Positions 25,027-34,359 of a stretch of 64,000 nucleotides of DNA are shown here, in pieces; position 1 is the stretch's first letter, and every line of letters begins with the position of its first letter. This DNA comes from an uncultured Christensenellaceae bacterium. Its GTDB lineage: Bacteria; Bacillota; Clostridia; Christensenellales; Pumilibacteraceae. The position numbers and the translations under genes are program-made. The stretch is taken from NCBI GenBank assembly GCA_910588155.1, contig CAJUPB010000001.1, positions 209,766-273,765 of the forward strand. Reading direction: 5' to 3'. Below the pieces are notes generated by a model. It saw nothing but the letters and a program-made list of their open reading frames with translations, was not told the DNA's origin and made no database searches.

Positions 25027-25653
25027 TCAATTCTCGACGAACAAAAGTGCCGTCCCGTCCTTCAAGACGTATTCGACAGTCCCTCCCGTTGCGACATTGG
25101 AGGTCGTAAAAACGGCGGTTTTATCCACCCAAACATCGCGAGCGTCGAACATCAGTCCTTTTGTATATAATATATGCGCCCTGTCGGAGTATGGTACCAA
25201 AGATACCGTCTTGCCGCTCTCGACAGTTTTTATAAAAGGTTTTTCACAAGTAACATAATATACGTCAAACTTTTCGCCCGATATAGCCGCCCCGCAATTC
25301 ATTTTATCCGCAAGAGCCAAAAGAGAATAATTCACCATCACGTGGTCGGGACGGTCCCCGAAAGCACCGTAAATTTCTATGTCTTTATATCCGAGTTCGA
25401 CAGCTCTGCGCAAAGCAAGCTGCGAATCCGTGTAATCTTTTTTTACGGGATATTTTTCGAAATCGATATCTGCGGGTAAATCCGACTGCAAAGAATCGAA
25501 ATCGCCTATAACCAAGTCGGGACGGCAAAATCCGCGCAGATAATTATAGGCGCCGTCCGCACAGATTACAAAAGAGGCGGAAAAATCGATATTTCTCAGC
25601 GTCATAACATCGGGCGCATTCCCGTTTAAAAAAATCAACGCCTTATTTTTCAT
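25027..25653 (-). CDS. thiN: Thiamine diphosphokinase
   Basis: ThiN transfers pyrophosphate from ATP to thiamine to make the cofactor thiamine diphosphate. The 208-residue protein shows CADGAYNYLRG, the conserved PDLVIGDFDSL, KDYTDSQLAL and IYGAFGDRPDHVMVNYSLL, all family signatures. The C-terminal lobe contains SLVPYSDRA and TGGTVEYV. The ATG at 25653 overlaps the rpe stop as ATGA; sequence further upstream in the frame is not ThiN-like. spoVM follows 23 bp downstream. Confidence 0.95.
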   Translation of the reverse strand: MKNKALIFLNGNAPDVMTLRNIDFSASFVICADGAYNYLRGFCRPDLVIGDFDSLQSDLPADIDFEKYPVKKDYTDSQLALRRAVELGYKDIEIYGAFGDRPDHVMVNYSLLALADKMNCGAAISGEKFDVYYVTCEKPFIKTVESGKTVSLVPYSDRAHILYTKGLMFDARDVWVDKTAVFTTSNVATGGTVEYVLKDGTALLFVEN

Positions 25654-26315
25654 AAATTTCTCAAATTCTCGATTGCGGCTTTTACATCGTCGGAACCGAA
25701 TACCGCATTTCCCGCAACGATTATATCGGCCCCGCACTTTTTAATATCGGAAACATTGGAGAAAACGACTCCGCCGTCAATCTCTATCAATGTTTTCGAA
25801 TCGGTTCTTGCTATTATTTCTTTGACATTTTTTATTTTCTCGTACGAAGATTCGATAAACTTTTGTCCCCCAAACCCCGGATATACACTCATTATCAGTA
25901 TTATGTCACACATAGGAATATACTTTTCTACTTCGCAAACAGGCGTGTCGGGGCTTATAGCCAGTCCGCACATCACATTCGCACTTCGAATTGCCGACAG
26001 CAGTTCCTCCGGTCTGCCCTGCGCTTCGTAATGAAAAGTTATACTGTCCGCACCCGCTTTTATAAAATCGTTCACATATTTTTCGGGGTCGGAAATCATA
26101 AGATGTACGTCAAAATGCAAATCCGACATCTTTCGCAAGTCCTTTACGAACTTTGCACCGAAAGTCAAATTGGGAACAAAGTGTCCGTCCATAACGTCGC
26201 AATGCACAATATCCGCACCGCCCTCTTTCAACCGCGCTACCTCTTTTCCTATACAAGCGAAATCGGCGCTCAAAATCGACGGCGCTATCATAACTTTTTT
26301 GCTTTTGAATTTCAT
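25650..26315 (-). CDS. rpe: Ribulose-phosphate 3-epimerase
   Basis: Rpe interconverts ribulose-5-phosphate and xylulose-5-phosphate in the pentose phosphate pathway. The 221-residue TIM barrel carries IAPSILSADFACIG, HCDVMDGHFVPNLTFG, FDVHLMISDPEKYV, IMSVYPGFGGQKFI and EIDGGV, covering the metal ligands and phosphate site. GAGGA lies seven bases before ATG 26315; the frame extends further upstream but overlaps rlmN. In Bacillus this position is also occupied by rpe, but with rsgA and the prpC-prkC pair before it, which are absent here. Confidence 0.97.
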   Translation of the reverse strand: MKFKSKKVMIAPSILSADFACIGKEVARLKEGGADIVHCDVMDGHFVPNLTFGAKFVKDLRKMSDLHFDVHLMISDPEKYVNDFIKAGADSITFHYEAQGRPEELLSAIRSANVMCGLAISPDTPVCEVEKYIPMCDIILIMSVYPGFGGQKFIESSYEKIKNVKEIIARTDSKTLIEIDGGVVFSNVSDIKKCGADIIVAGNAVFGSDDVKAAIENLRNL

Positions 26316-26341
26316 AACAGATTCCTCTCTTTGTTTTCCTC

Positions 26342-27373
26342 TTATACCTTTATTCGGTTTCGTCTCAATTGTCCGCAAGCCCCTGCAATATCGCTCCCCA
26401 TAGAGCGACGAACAGTCGCCGAAACTCCCAGCTCACGCAATTTCATACAAAACCGTTCACCCTCCTGTTTGGTACAGCCCGCAATATTCTTACCGTCCAC
26501 TTTATTCAACATAATAAGATTAACGTGTGCAGACATTCCTTTTGTAATTTCCGCCAATCTTCTCACATCGGCAAAATTCATATTCACACCTTTGACCATA
26601 GAATATTCGAAAACAACCCTTCTTCCCGTCTTTTTAAAATAATAACGAGCAGCGGACACAACGTCGGTCACGGAATATTTGTTTGCTATCGGCATCAGTT
26701 TGCGCCGATATTCGTCGAGAGTCGCGTGCAAAGAAACCGACAGAGTGACCCCCAATTGCAAATCGGCAAGTTCGCGCATTTTATCGACAATACCGCAAGT
26801 AGACAAAGAAACAGACCTTTGCCCGATATTGATACCGTAAGGCGCCGACACGGTTTCTATAAACTTGACCGTATTGTCATAGTTATCGAGCGGTTCGCCG
26901 CTACCCATAAGCACAATGTTCGTTATCTTTCTGTCAGAAAGATTGCCGCCAAAGAATTTATTTACCGAAACAACCTGCCCGAGAATTTCGCCAGCGGTCA
27001 AATTCCGCACCAGCCCGCCTATTCCGGAAGCACAAAATTCGCACCCCATACGACACCCCACTTGCGTGGAAACACACAAAGAGTTGCCGTAATCGTGAGG
27101 CATAAAAACCCCCTCTATTATGTTCCCGTCGCAAAGTTCGTAAAGAAATTTCACGGAACCGTCTTTTGACTTTATCGATTCGGAAATTTTAATCGGCTGC
27201 GCAATATGGTCGCAACTCAACTTATCGCGCAGACTTTTAGGCAAATCGCTCATTTCGGAAAACCCGCAACCGCTCGCCAACCATTTATACAGCTGCAAAG
27301 CCCTGAATCGACGGCAATCGTACGAGGCAAGCAACTCTTCCAATTCTTCGATATTCAAATCAAGTAAAATCAT
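26342..27373 (-). CDS. rlmN: Dual-specificity RNA methyltransferase RlmN
   Basis: RlmN methylates C2 of adenine 2503 in 23S rRNA and A37 in some tRNAs by a radical SAM mechanism. The 343-residue protein has the cluster motif CRMGCEFCASG, VLMGSGEPLDNYDN, VSLSTCGIV, LSVSLHA and the C-terminal catalytic cysteine region (GACGQLR). The ATG at 27373 is preceded by GGAG at five bases; another ATG at 27391 overlaps the rsmB stop but lacks a ribosome binding site. Confidence 0.97.
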   Translation of the reverse strand: MILLDLNIEELEELLASYDCRRFRALQLYKWLASGCGFSEMSDLPKSLRDKLSCDHIAQPIKISESIKSKDGSVKFLYELCDGNIIEGVFMPHDYGNSLCVSTQVGCRMGCEFCASGIGGLVRNLTAGEILGQVVSVNKFFGGNLSDRKITNIVLMGSGEPLDNYDNTVKFIETVSAPYGINIGQRSVSLSTCGIVDKMRELADLQLGVTLSVSLHATLDEYRRKLMPIANKYSVTDVVSAARYYFKKTGRRVVFEYSMVKGVNMNFADVRRLAEITKGMSAHVNLIMLNKVDGKNIAGCTKQEGERFCMKLRELGVSATVRRSMGSDIAGACGQLRRNRIKV

Positions 27374-27390
27374 AACCGCTCCGTACCTCA

Positions 27391-28701
27391 TTAAACACGC
27401 TTCATTACCGCAACGAAAAACCCGTCGGTATTGTGGGTATGCGGAAACAATTTCAAACAGCCGTTCAACCCCAAATCCGCACTTACCTTACACAAATCAT
27501 CCGCAAACCGCGAGCTGTCTTCAAGCACAAAATCGGCATTGTGTTCGAGAAAACTTTTGACGACGTCTTCGTTTTCTTCCCGCAGAACCGAACAAGTCGA
27601 ATAGCACAACCGTCCGCCCGACCGAACATACGAACTTGCCCGATGCAATATTTTCGATTGCAGTTTTGACAATTCCAAAACTTTTTCACCGCTTTTCTTC
27701 AATAAAATATCGGGCTTGCTTCGCAAGTCGCCCGTTCCGCTGCAAGGAACATCGCAAATAACGCAATCAAAATAATCCAGCCATTCTTTGCACTCCACAC
27801 AAGCGTCGTTCAACTTCGTGTTCACATTGACTTTCATACGTTCCGCATACGAGCGAATCAATTCCAATCTGTGCGGATGTATGTCGCACGCACAAATACC
27901 GCACCCGACGGTTTCGGCAATATAGACGGATTTTCCGCCCGGCGCCGCACACAAGTCCAAAACTTTCGAATCGGAAGTCAGTCCGTCACAATAGCACCTC
28001 GCCGCAATTATCGACGCCAAAGACTGCACGGCAAAGTCACCTTGACGCAAACCGCGCTGTTTTTGCAAGAAATTCAATGTCTTATGCGTAACATAATACC
28101 CAAATCGAGTTTTGCTCTGCGGCAAATTTTGCAACTCGGATATATTTTTTTCAAATTCGGCAATATCAACGCCTTTTCTCAACCTAATATGCGTACGGAA
28201 CTCTTCCGTCTTCATCATATTTTCGGTAAAATCCGCCCCGTATTGCGAAATTAACTTTTCGGCAAGCCATTCGGGCAATCCGTAATTCGTCGAAATATAA
28301 TCGACATCGGACGTTTCTCCTTTTACGGGAAATTTTATGTCTTTCGCTTTTCTCAAAACGGCATTCACAAAATCGGATACGCCGCCCTTCCCCAAAGCTT
28401 TTGCCAACTTGACACACTCGTCCACCGCCGCATAATCGGGTACGCTCATAAACCTCGACATATAAATGCCCATTTTCAGAATTACCGAAACAGACAATTT
28501 GGGGCGTTTGTCAACCAACCGACCGATTATATACGCAAGCGTTACGTCCTTTTCGAGAACGCCGTAAAAAAGCCTTGTCACAAATTCAAACCCGTTTCTG
28601 TCTTCTTTCAAAGCGTCGGAAAGCGCGCGAGAAGAATACGCTCCGTCTCGATATACGGACATAAGCGCATTGTAACATATTCTCTCGCGCGTTTTTTTCA
28701 T
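27391..28701 (-). CDS. rsmB: 16S rRNA m5C967 methyltransferase RsmB
   Basis: The 436-residue protein combines an N-terminal NusB-like RNA-binding domain (about 1-140) with a SAM-dependent methyltransferase domain. The SAM motif is VLDLCAAPGGKSVYIAE, the catalytic cysteine lies in the DVPCSGTGDLRSKPD loop, and the second conserved cysteine in YSTCSV. Start overlaps the fmt stop as ATGA. It belongs to the def-fmt-rsmB-rlmN block typical of Firmicutes. Confidence 0.97.
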   Translation of the reverse strand: MKKTRERICYNALMSVYRDGAYSSRALSDALKEDRNGFEFVTRLFYGVLEKDVTLAYIIGRLVDKRPKLSVSVILKMGIYMSRFMSVPDYAAVDECVKLAKALGKGGVSDFVNAVLRKAKDIKFPVKGETSDVDYISTNYGLPEWLAEKLISQYGADFTENMMKTEEFRTHIRLRKGVDIAEFEKNISELQNLPQSKTRFGYYVTHKTLNFLQKQRGLRQGDFAVQSLASIIAARCYCDGLTSDSKVLDLCAAPGGKSVYIAETVGCGICACDIHPHRLELIRSYAERMKVNVNTKLNDACVECKEWLDYFDCVICDVPCSGTGDLRSKPDILLKKSGEKVLELSKLQSKILHRASSYVRSGGRLCYSTCSVLREENEDVVKSFLEHNADFVLEDSSRFADDLCKVSADLGLNGCLKLFPHTHNTDGFFVAVMKRV

Positions 28702-29618
28702 ACAAACTCCGCCCCCTCGTCAAACTTGTGTCCGCGCAAAAACTCTTTTGCTGCCAGCATCTTTTTGCCCGGAAATTGCAATTGGCCGATTTTTACTCCG
28801 CCGTCTTTGCAAGCAACTATTATTTCGTCGTCGACGACCGATATTCTGCCGCAATTGCCGAAATTTCCTTCCGCAGGCAAAACTTTGCCAAGCTTTACCG
28901 CTTCGCCGTTCAGAACGCCATACGCTCCGGGAAACGGAGTAACGCCGTTGCATCTGCAAACAATCTCGCGTTTTCCGCAAGAAAAATCCAAATGCCCGTC
29001 GCTTTTTTCCAACATTCTGCATTTGGTCGCCGCAGACTCGTCCTGCGGAACGGGAACAATCTTGTTTTCCGACAGCAAATCCAAAGTGTCCGTCAACAAT
29101 TTTGCGCCGATATTTTGCAATCTCTCGGTCAACTCGCCAGCCGTTTCGGTTTCGCCTATCAACGTTTTGACGCTCGCCAGCACAGCACCGTTATCTATTC
29201 CGATGTCGGTCTGCATAATGGTTATGCCCGTTTCTTTTTCTCCGTTTATGACTGCCCACTGTATGGGCGCGCTTCCGCGGTATTTAGGCAACAAAGATGC
29301 GTGCACATTTATCACTCCCAGAGGCGCAATCTGTAATATTTCACGGCTCAAAATCTGCCCGTACGCAGCGGTCACCATAACATCCGCGCCCGCATTTTTT
29401 AAAACGTCTACGCCTTCCGTACGTATTTTTTCGAATTGATAAACTTTGATTCCGTTTTGCTCCGCAAAAGTTTTTACGGGAGTCGGCAAAAGATTGCCTT
29501 TTCTGTCTCTGGCTCTGTCCGGTTGCGAAACAACGGCAACAACCTCGTGGTCCGACTCCGTCAAAGCTTTTAACGATGCAACCGCAAATTCTGGCGTTCC
29601 GAGAAAAACTACTTTCAA
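28698..29618 (-). CDS. fmt: Methionyl-tRNA formyltransferase
   Basis: Fmt formylates initiator Met-tRNA using 10-formyltetrahydrofolate. The 306-residue protein begins with VVFLGTPEFAVASL and holds the catalytic region INVHASLLPKYRGSAPIQWAVINGEKETG (H in NVHAS) and TDIGIDNGAVL. A C-terminal domain binds tRNA. The start is TTG, with GGAG six bases before it; no ATG is nearby. It is paired with def upstream. Confidence 0.97.
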   Translation of the reverse strand: MKVVFLGTPEFAVASLKALTESDHEVVAVVSQPDRARDRKGNLLPTPVKTFAEQNGIKVYQFEKIRTEGVDVLKNAGADVMVTAAYGQILSREILQIAPLGVINVHASLLPKYRGSAPIQWAVINGEKETGITIMQTDIGIDNGAVLASVKTLIGETETAGELTERLQNIGAKLLTDTLDLLSENKIVPVPQDESAATKCRMLEKSDGHLDFSCGKREIVCRCNGVTPFPGAYGVLNGEAVKLGKVLPAEGNFGNCGRISVVDDEIIVACKDGGVKIGQLQFPGKKMLAAKEFLRGHKFDEGAEFV

Positions 29619-29675
29619 TTTTATCTCCTTTAAAGTGTTTTGTGTGACATAATATGCTCTGTCCGCACATCAATG

Positions 29676-30125
29676 CTATTTCACGTCCACAATTTTATCT
29701 ATAAACAAAACCCCGTCAAGGTGGTCTATTTCGTGACTGAACGCCACCGCTTCGTAGTCGCTTATATGATAGACGTGTTTCTTACCCGTTCTGTCCTGTG
29801 CTTCTACCGTCATTTTTTTGGGTCGAGCAACGTTTCCGCTTCTGTTCGGCACACTCAAACAGCCCTCCGGACCGATTTGCGTGCCGCTCGATTTTACGAT
29901 TATCGGATTGACAAGCTCGTATTTCGTCTGTCCGTCCACACATACCACGCACACGCGTTTCAGCAATCCCACTTGCGGCGCAGCGAGTCCGACTCCGTTT
30001 TCTTTAAACATCGTTTCAAACATATCGTCTATAAGACAGGACAGTTTATCGTTAAAATCGACAACCTCTCTCGACTTTGCTCTCAACACGCTCTCTCCGA
30101 GTTTCACGATTCCTCTTGTAGCCAT
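29676..30125 (-). CDS. def: Peptide deformylase
   Basis: Def removes the formyl group from new proteins. The 149-residue enzyme has all three motifs: GVGLAAPQVG, EGCLSVP (with the metal cysteine), and HEIDHLDGVLFID (metal histidines and catalytic glutamate). The short length fits the type 1 enzymes of Clostridia. GAGGTG precedes the ATG. Confidence 0.97.
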   Translation of the reverse strand: MATRGIVKLGESVLRAKSREVVDFNDKLSCLIDDMFETMFKENGVGLAAPQVGLLKRVCVVCVDGQTKYELVNPIIVKSSGTQIGPEGCLSVPNRSGNVARPKKMTVEAQDRTGKKHVYHISDYEAVAFSHEIDHLDGVLFIDKIVDVK

Positions 30126-30134
30126 AATATCACC

Positions 30135-32339
30135 TCAACTCAAATTATTGGGATTCACTTCGACAAAACAAACCGTCCTGCCGTTTCTGTATTTATCGGT
30201 TGCCTCGTATATCTTATCCAACGCCGCCTCGCCGCCGTTTATTATGCGCGCAAGCATTTGCATACGGTATTTTGACTGTATTCTTTTGACGGGTGACTTC
30301 ATAGCTGCGGCGTACGCAAAATCTTCTTTATGACGGTTGACATACTCCATAACGTCGTCGTATATTTTTTTCAAGACGGAAAAACAATCATCTTCGCTTT
30401 CCGACGTCACGAGTATTCTCGCTATCAGCGCAAAAGGCGGATATTTCGTTATCTCGCGAAGATTTATTTCTTTTTCGTAAAAACCTTTGTAATCTCCGTT
30501 TACGGCATATCTGTACACATAATGATTGGGAGTAAATGTTTGTAAAACAACCTTTCCCGGTTTACTGTCGCGCCCCGCCCTGCCCGACACTTGTGTTATG
30601 AGCTGAAAAGTGCGCTCCGTACTGCGATAATCGTTAAAATGCAAACTCATATCCGCATCAACGATTCCAACAAGCGTCACGTCGGGAAAATCGTGTCCTT
30701 TTGCAATCATCTGCGTTCCCACCAAAATCGATGCCTTGCGCGAAGCAAACCTTTGCAAAATCGTCGCGTGGGAATCTTTGGTCTGCGTCGTGTCGTTATC
30801 CATTCTCAATATTTCCTTATCAGGAAACATTTGCCGCAAGCATTCCACTACTTGCTGCGTTCCGACATAGCCGCGTTTTATATGTACGCTTTTACAATTC
30901 GGGCACACATCCAAAGACGAATATCTATTGCCGCAATAATGACATTTCAGCACGTTTTCTTCTTTATGATATACCAGCGACACATCGCAGCGCTCGCATT
31001 TTGCCACATAGCCGCAACTGCGACACATAACATACGAAGAATAGCCGCGTCTGTTCAAAAAGATTATGGCTTGATTGCCGCCCTCGACGCATTCATAGAG
31101 CTCCGACTCCAACCGTCCGGAAAAAATGCCGTTGTTTCCCGCAGCGAACTCTGCCGACATATTCACGATATCTATATGCGGAAGGCTGCGTTTGTTCACG
31201 CGCTGCGGCATTTCCACAAGTTTATACTCGCCTTTTTGCGCTCGATAGTACGACTCTATCGACGGCGTGGCACTGCCCATAACGAGATTGCATTTATTGT
31301 AATCGGCGCGAAAACGGGCAACCTCGTACGTACGATAGCGGGGATTGCTCTCCGACGCATAGCTCGAATCGTGTTCCTCGTCTATTATAATAATTCCGAC
31401 GTTTTTTATCGGCGCGAAAATTGCCGAACGCGCACCGATTGCCACGGACGCTTCTCCGCTTATAAGACGCCGCCACTCGTCGAAACGTTCTCCCGCCGAC
31501 AAACCGCTGTGAAGTATTGCGACATTGTCTCCGAATCTCGCCTTAAACGACTTAAAGACCTGCGGCGTAAGAGATATTTCCGGCACAAGCATTATGGCGC
31601 TCCTTCCCTCTTTCAGCGCCTGCGAAATACACCTCATATAAACTTCCGTTTTACCGCTTCCCGTCACTCCGTGCAAAAGGAACGTATCGTTTTTTTCGGA
31701 CGTCACCGCATCGAGAGCCGCCTGTTGCTGCGGCGTCAGCGTATGCGATTTCGCCGCGTTTTCGCTTACGTCTTTATACGGCGCGCGTCTTATCTCGCGC
31801 GCACTCACTTCCAACACTTCGCGCGCTATCAGATTGCGGATTGCGGATGCGGAAAAGTTCTCGTTCATTTCCGACAGAGACGACGTTCCGTTTTCCCGCA
31901 GGAACAGACAAACATCGCGTTGTGCCTTCGCCGACGGTTTGACATATTCGTCCAAATCCATACCTACAAACTTTTCGCGCAAAGTTATGTACTGTTTTTT
32001 CAGTTCCTTGACTCTTCCGCCGCGCATTTGCGAAGGAATAAACAAACGAAAGACGTCGACTATGCGCAAGTGATATTTTCTGCGCATAAAAGCCATCAAT
32101 TCGAACATCTCTTCCGTGATTACAGGATAGTCGTCCAACGTTTTGACGATACATTTAAGCTTGTCCTCGGCAACTTCCGTATTCTCTTTCAAATCGGTTA
32201 CGTAGCCCTCTATTTCGCGTTTACCGAACGGAACGGCTACGCGACTGCCTTTTTGCACGTTTTTTACGTCCGCAACTGCATAGTCGAACACTCTGTCTAC
32301 TTCGCTTCCGCTTATGTCAACTATCACTTCCGCAATCAT
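30135..32339 (-). CDS. priA: Primosomal replication restart helicase PriA
   Basis: PriA reloads the replisome at stalled forks. The 734-residue protein has an N-terminal DNA-binding region, Walker A GVTGSGKTEVYM, the DEEH box in IIIDEEHDSSY, and a cysteine-rich zinc region CRSCGYVAKCERCDVSL, CHYCGNRY, CPNCKS between helicase motifs. GTQMIAKGHDFPDVTLVGI is a PriA hallmark. ATG 32339 overlaps the coaBC stop (ATGA). Confidence 0.97.
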   Translation of the reverse strand: MIAEVIVDISGSEVDRVFDYAVADVKNVQKGSRVAVPFGKREIEGYVTDLKENTEVAEDKLKCIVKTLDDYPVITEEMFELMAFMRRKYHLRIVDVFRLFIPSQMRGGRVKELKKQYITLREKFVGMDLDEYVKPSAKAQRDVCLFLRENGTSSLSEMNENFSASAIRNLIAREVLEVSAREIRRAPYKDVSENAAKSHTLTPQQQAALDAVTSEKNDTFLLHGVTGSGKTEVYMRCISQALKEGRSAIMLVPEISLTPQVFKSFKARFGDNVAILHSGLSAGERFDEWRRLISGEASVAIGARSAIFAPIKNVGIIIIDEEHDSSYASESNPRYRTYEVARFRADYNKCNLVMGSATPSIESYYRAQKGEYKLVEMPQRVNKRSLPHIDIVNMSAEFAAGNNGIFSGRLESELYECVEGGNQAIIFLNRRGYSSYVMCRSCGYVAKCERCDVSLVYHKEENVLKCHYCGNRYSSLDVCPNCKSVHIKRGYVGTQQVVECLRQMFPDKEILRMDNDTTQTKDSHATILQRFASRKASILVGTQMIAKGHDFPDVTLVGIVDADMSLHFNDYRSTERTFQLITQVSGRAGRDSKPGKVVLQTFTPNHYVYRYAVNGDYKGFYEKEINLREITKYPPFALIARILVTSESEDDCFSVLKKIYDDVMEYVNRHKEDFAYAAAMKSPVKRIQSKYRMQMLARIINGGEAALDKIYEATDKYRNGRTVCFVEVNPNNLS

Positions 32340-33511
32340 AGTCTGCAAATCTCGTCCAAAATGATGTCCGCAAGCGCTGTTTTTGCCATTTTCGGACAAT
32401 CAAGTTCTTTGTCTTTCGTAATCAGAGTCGCTATATTCGTATCCGTGTCAAATCCCGCACCTTCGAGCGTTACATCGTTTGCGACAACCATATCCGCATT
32501 CTTCGAAACAAGTTTTTTGCGCGCGTTCTCTATAAGGTTTTGTGTTTCGGCACAGAATACCACAAGCTTTCTGCCGCCCTTGACTTCTCCCACCGCCTTG
32601 GCTATATCGGGATTCTTATTTAATTTCAGCGTCAACGAATTCGACTTTATCTTTTGCTCCGTAAAAACAGTCGCATAATCCGACGGCGCCGCCGCCTTGA
32701 TTACAATATCGCATCTCTCGACATTCTTCATTACGGCATCATACATATCGCGCGTAGTCTGCACCTCTATAAGTTCGTCGTATCCGCAAGGCGGCAAACT
32801 CATAACACCCGCAACAAGAATGACTTTTCCGCCGCGACGCTTTACGGCATTGCACAAAGCCAAACCCATTTTACCGCCGGAGCGGTTGGATATGAATCGC
32901 ACGGGGTCTATCGGCTCGCGCGTAGCGCCTGCCGTTATGAGAACGGTTTTTCCATTGAAATCGATTTTGGGATTTAATATGTCCTCTATTCTTTCGAAAA
33001 TATCTTCCGGCTCGGCAAGTCTGCCCTTGCCGCTGTCTCCGCAAGCCAATCTTCCGCTTTGCGCATCGACAAACAGACAACCGCGATTCTGCAAAGTTTC
33101 CCGATTCTTTACCGTGGCGGGAGCAAAATACATATTCGTATTCATCGCCGGAGCTATCAAAACGGGACAGGCAGCCGCAAGCAGTGTCGTAGTCAAAAAG
33201 TCATCGGCTATTCCGCAAGCGTATTTTGCCATAACATTCGCCGTACACGGCGCAATCACAAACAAATCCGCTTTTTTCGCCAATGAAACGTGTTCCACTT
33301 CCCAAGTGAAATTTCTATTGAACATATCGCAAACAACGCGATTTTTGGACAGCGTTTCGAAAGTCAACGGCGTGACAAAACGCGCGGCGTTTTCCGTCAT
33401 TACGACGTGAACGTCGGCTTCTGCTTTTTTGAGCATACTCACCAAAGAACATACTTTATAAGCGGCTATGCCTCCGCAAACGCCGACTACGACAGTCTTG
33501 CCTTTTAACAC
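32336..33511 (-). CDS. coaBC: Bifunctional phosphopantothenoylcysteine decarboxylase / phosphopantothenate-cysteine ligase
   Basis: CoaBC performs two steps of coenzyme A synthesis. The N-terminal CoaC half is a flavoprotein with GVCGGIAAYK, the PAMNTNMY active-site motif, and a GCxFVxxxxGxLACGDxGxGR substrate clamp (here GDSGKGRLAEPEDI). The CoaB half starts around residue 185 with VLITAGATREPIDPVRFISN and KAAAPSDY. I place the start at GTG 33511, seven bases after GAGG; a TTG two codons upstream is too close to that signal. Confidence 0.95.
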   Translation of the reverse strand: MLKGKTVVVGVCGGIAAYKVCSLVSMLKKAEADVHVVMTENAARFVTPLTFETLSKNRVVCDMFNRNFTWEVEHVSLAKKADLFVIAPCTANVMAKYACGIADDFLTTTLLAAACPVLIAPAMNTNMYFAPATVKNRETLQNRGCLFVDAQSGRLACGDSGKGRLAEPEDIFERIEDILNPKIDFNGKTVLITAGATREPIDPVRFISNRSGGKMGLALCNAVKRRGGKVILVAGVMSLPPCGYDELIEVQTTRDMYDAVMKNVERCDIVIKAAAPSDYATVFTEQKIKSNSLTLKLNKNPDIAKAVGEVKGGRKLVVFCAETQNLIENARKKLVSKNADMVVANDVTLEGAGFDTDTNIATLITKDKELDCPKMAKTALADIILDEICRL

Positions 33512-33513
33512 AG

Positions 33514-33711
33514 TCAATCCTCGTAACCCGCAGTCACTCTTCCGCCGTATACCTCTCTTGCGGCAATGGCTATCGCTCTCTCTCCGGAGTTGTTAAGTCC
33601 TTCGCTGTCCTTGTCGAGAAGCTGACGCGCTCTTTTTGTTACAAGACAAACGAGCGCATATTTGCACCCTACCTTTTCTATCATTTTATCGATAGGCGGT
33701 TCAATCATCAT
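33514..33711 (-). CDS. rpoZ: DNA-directed RNA polymerase omega subunit
   Basis: The 65-residue protein matches short Firmicutes RpoZ, which helps assemble RNA polymerase. EPPIDKMIEKVGCKYALVCLVTKRARQL includes the conserved KY-LV-xxKRARQ core, and NNSGERAIAIAAREVYGGRV the second helix. It lies between gmk and coaBC, the standard position. Two successive ATGs could start translation after GGAG. Confidence 0.95.
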   Translation of the reverse strand: MMIEPPIDKMIEKVGCKYALVCLVTKRARQLLDKDSEGLNNSGERAIAIAAREVYGGRVTAGYED

Positions 33712-33740
33712 AATAATATTACTCCTTAATAATAGATTAT

Positions 33741-34352
33741 TTACTTTTTATTTTCAAGCATACCTTTTATGATATGCTCGTTGCGATTCATACGGCATTT
33801 TTCGGCGCGTATAATGGCAACGACTTTTTCTGCGGCAACGTCGGCGTCGTCGTTGAAAACTATGTAATCGAAATCATTGTATTCCGACAGCTCCCTTTTG
33901 GCGTTCCCCAACCGAGTAGCCAAACTGTCGGCAGACTCTGTGCCGCGCGCAATCAAGCGGCTTTCCAATTCCTTAAACGACGGCGGCATTATATATATCG
34001 TCAATGCGTCGGGATATTTCTTCTTTATCTGGCGGCTTCCGAAATTATCGATTTCGAAAATTACGTCGTTTCCGTTTTTAAGCATTTCGAATACGGGTGC
34101 TTTCGGCGTTCCGTAATTATGACAGTAAACCGATGCGGTTTCCAAAAACTCTCCGTCCGCAATCATTTGGCTATACTCTTCTTCTGTTTTGAAGTAGTAG
34201 TGAACGCCCTCTATTTCGTTTATGCGCTTTTTTCTGGTTGTAACCGATATCGACTTTTTGATATTCGGCAGTATCTTCAATACTTTGTCGTGAATGGTAC
34301 CTTTACCTGCGCCAGAGGGTCCCGACAATACAATAAGCAATCCATCATACAT
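33741..34352 (-). CDS. gmk: Guanylate kinase
   Basis: Gmk phosphorylates GMP to GDP. The 203-residue enzyme has the P-loop VLSGPSGAGKGTIHDKV, the GMP-binding SVTTRKKRINEIEGVHYYF, and VIFEIDNFGSRQIKKKYPDAL where the usual DVQGA is changed to EIDNFGS. TIYIMPPSFKELESRL follows. ATG 34352 lies ten bases after GGAG; an ATG at 34370 overlaps the yicC end. In Bacillus remA lies between yicC and gmk; it is not here. Confidence 0.95.
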   Translation of the reverse strand: MYDGLLIVLSGPSGAGKGTIHDKVLKILPNIKKSISVTTRKKRINEIEGVHYYFKTEEEYSQMIADGEFLETASVYCHNYGTPKAPVFEMLKNGNDVIFEIDNFGSRQIKKKYPDALTIYIMPPSFKELESRLIARGTESADSLATRLGNAKRELSEYNDFDYIVFNDDADVAAEKVVAIIRAEKCRMNRNEHIIKGMLENKK

Positions 34353-34359
34353 AGTTTTA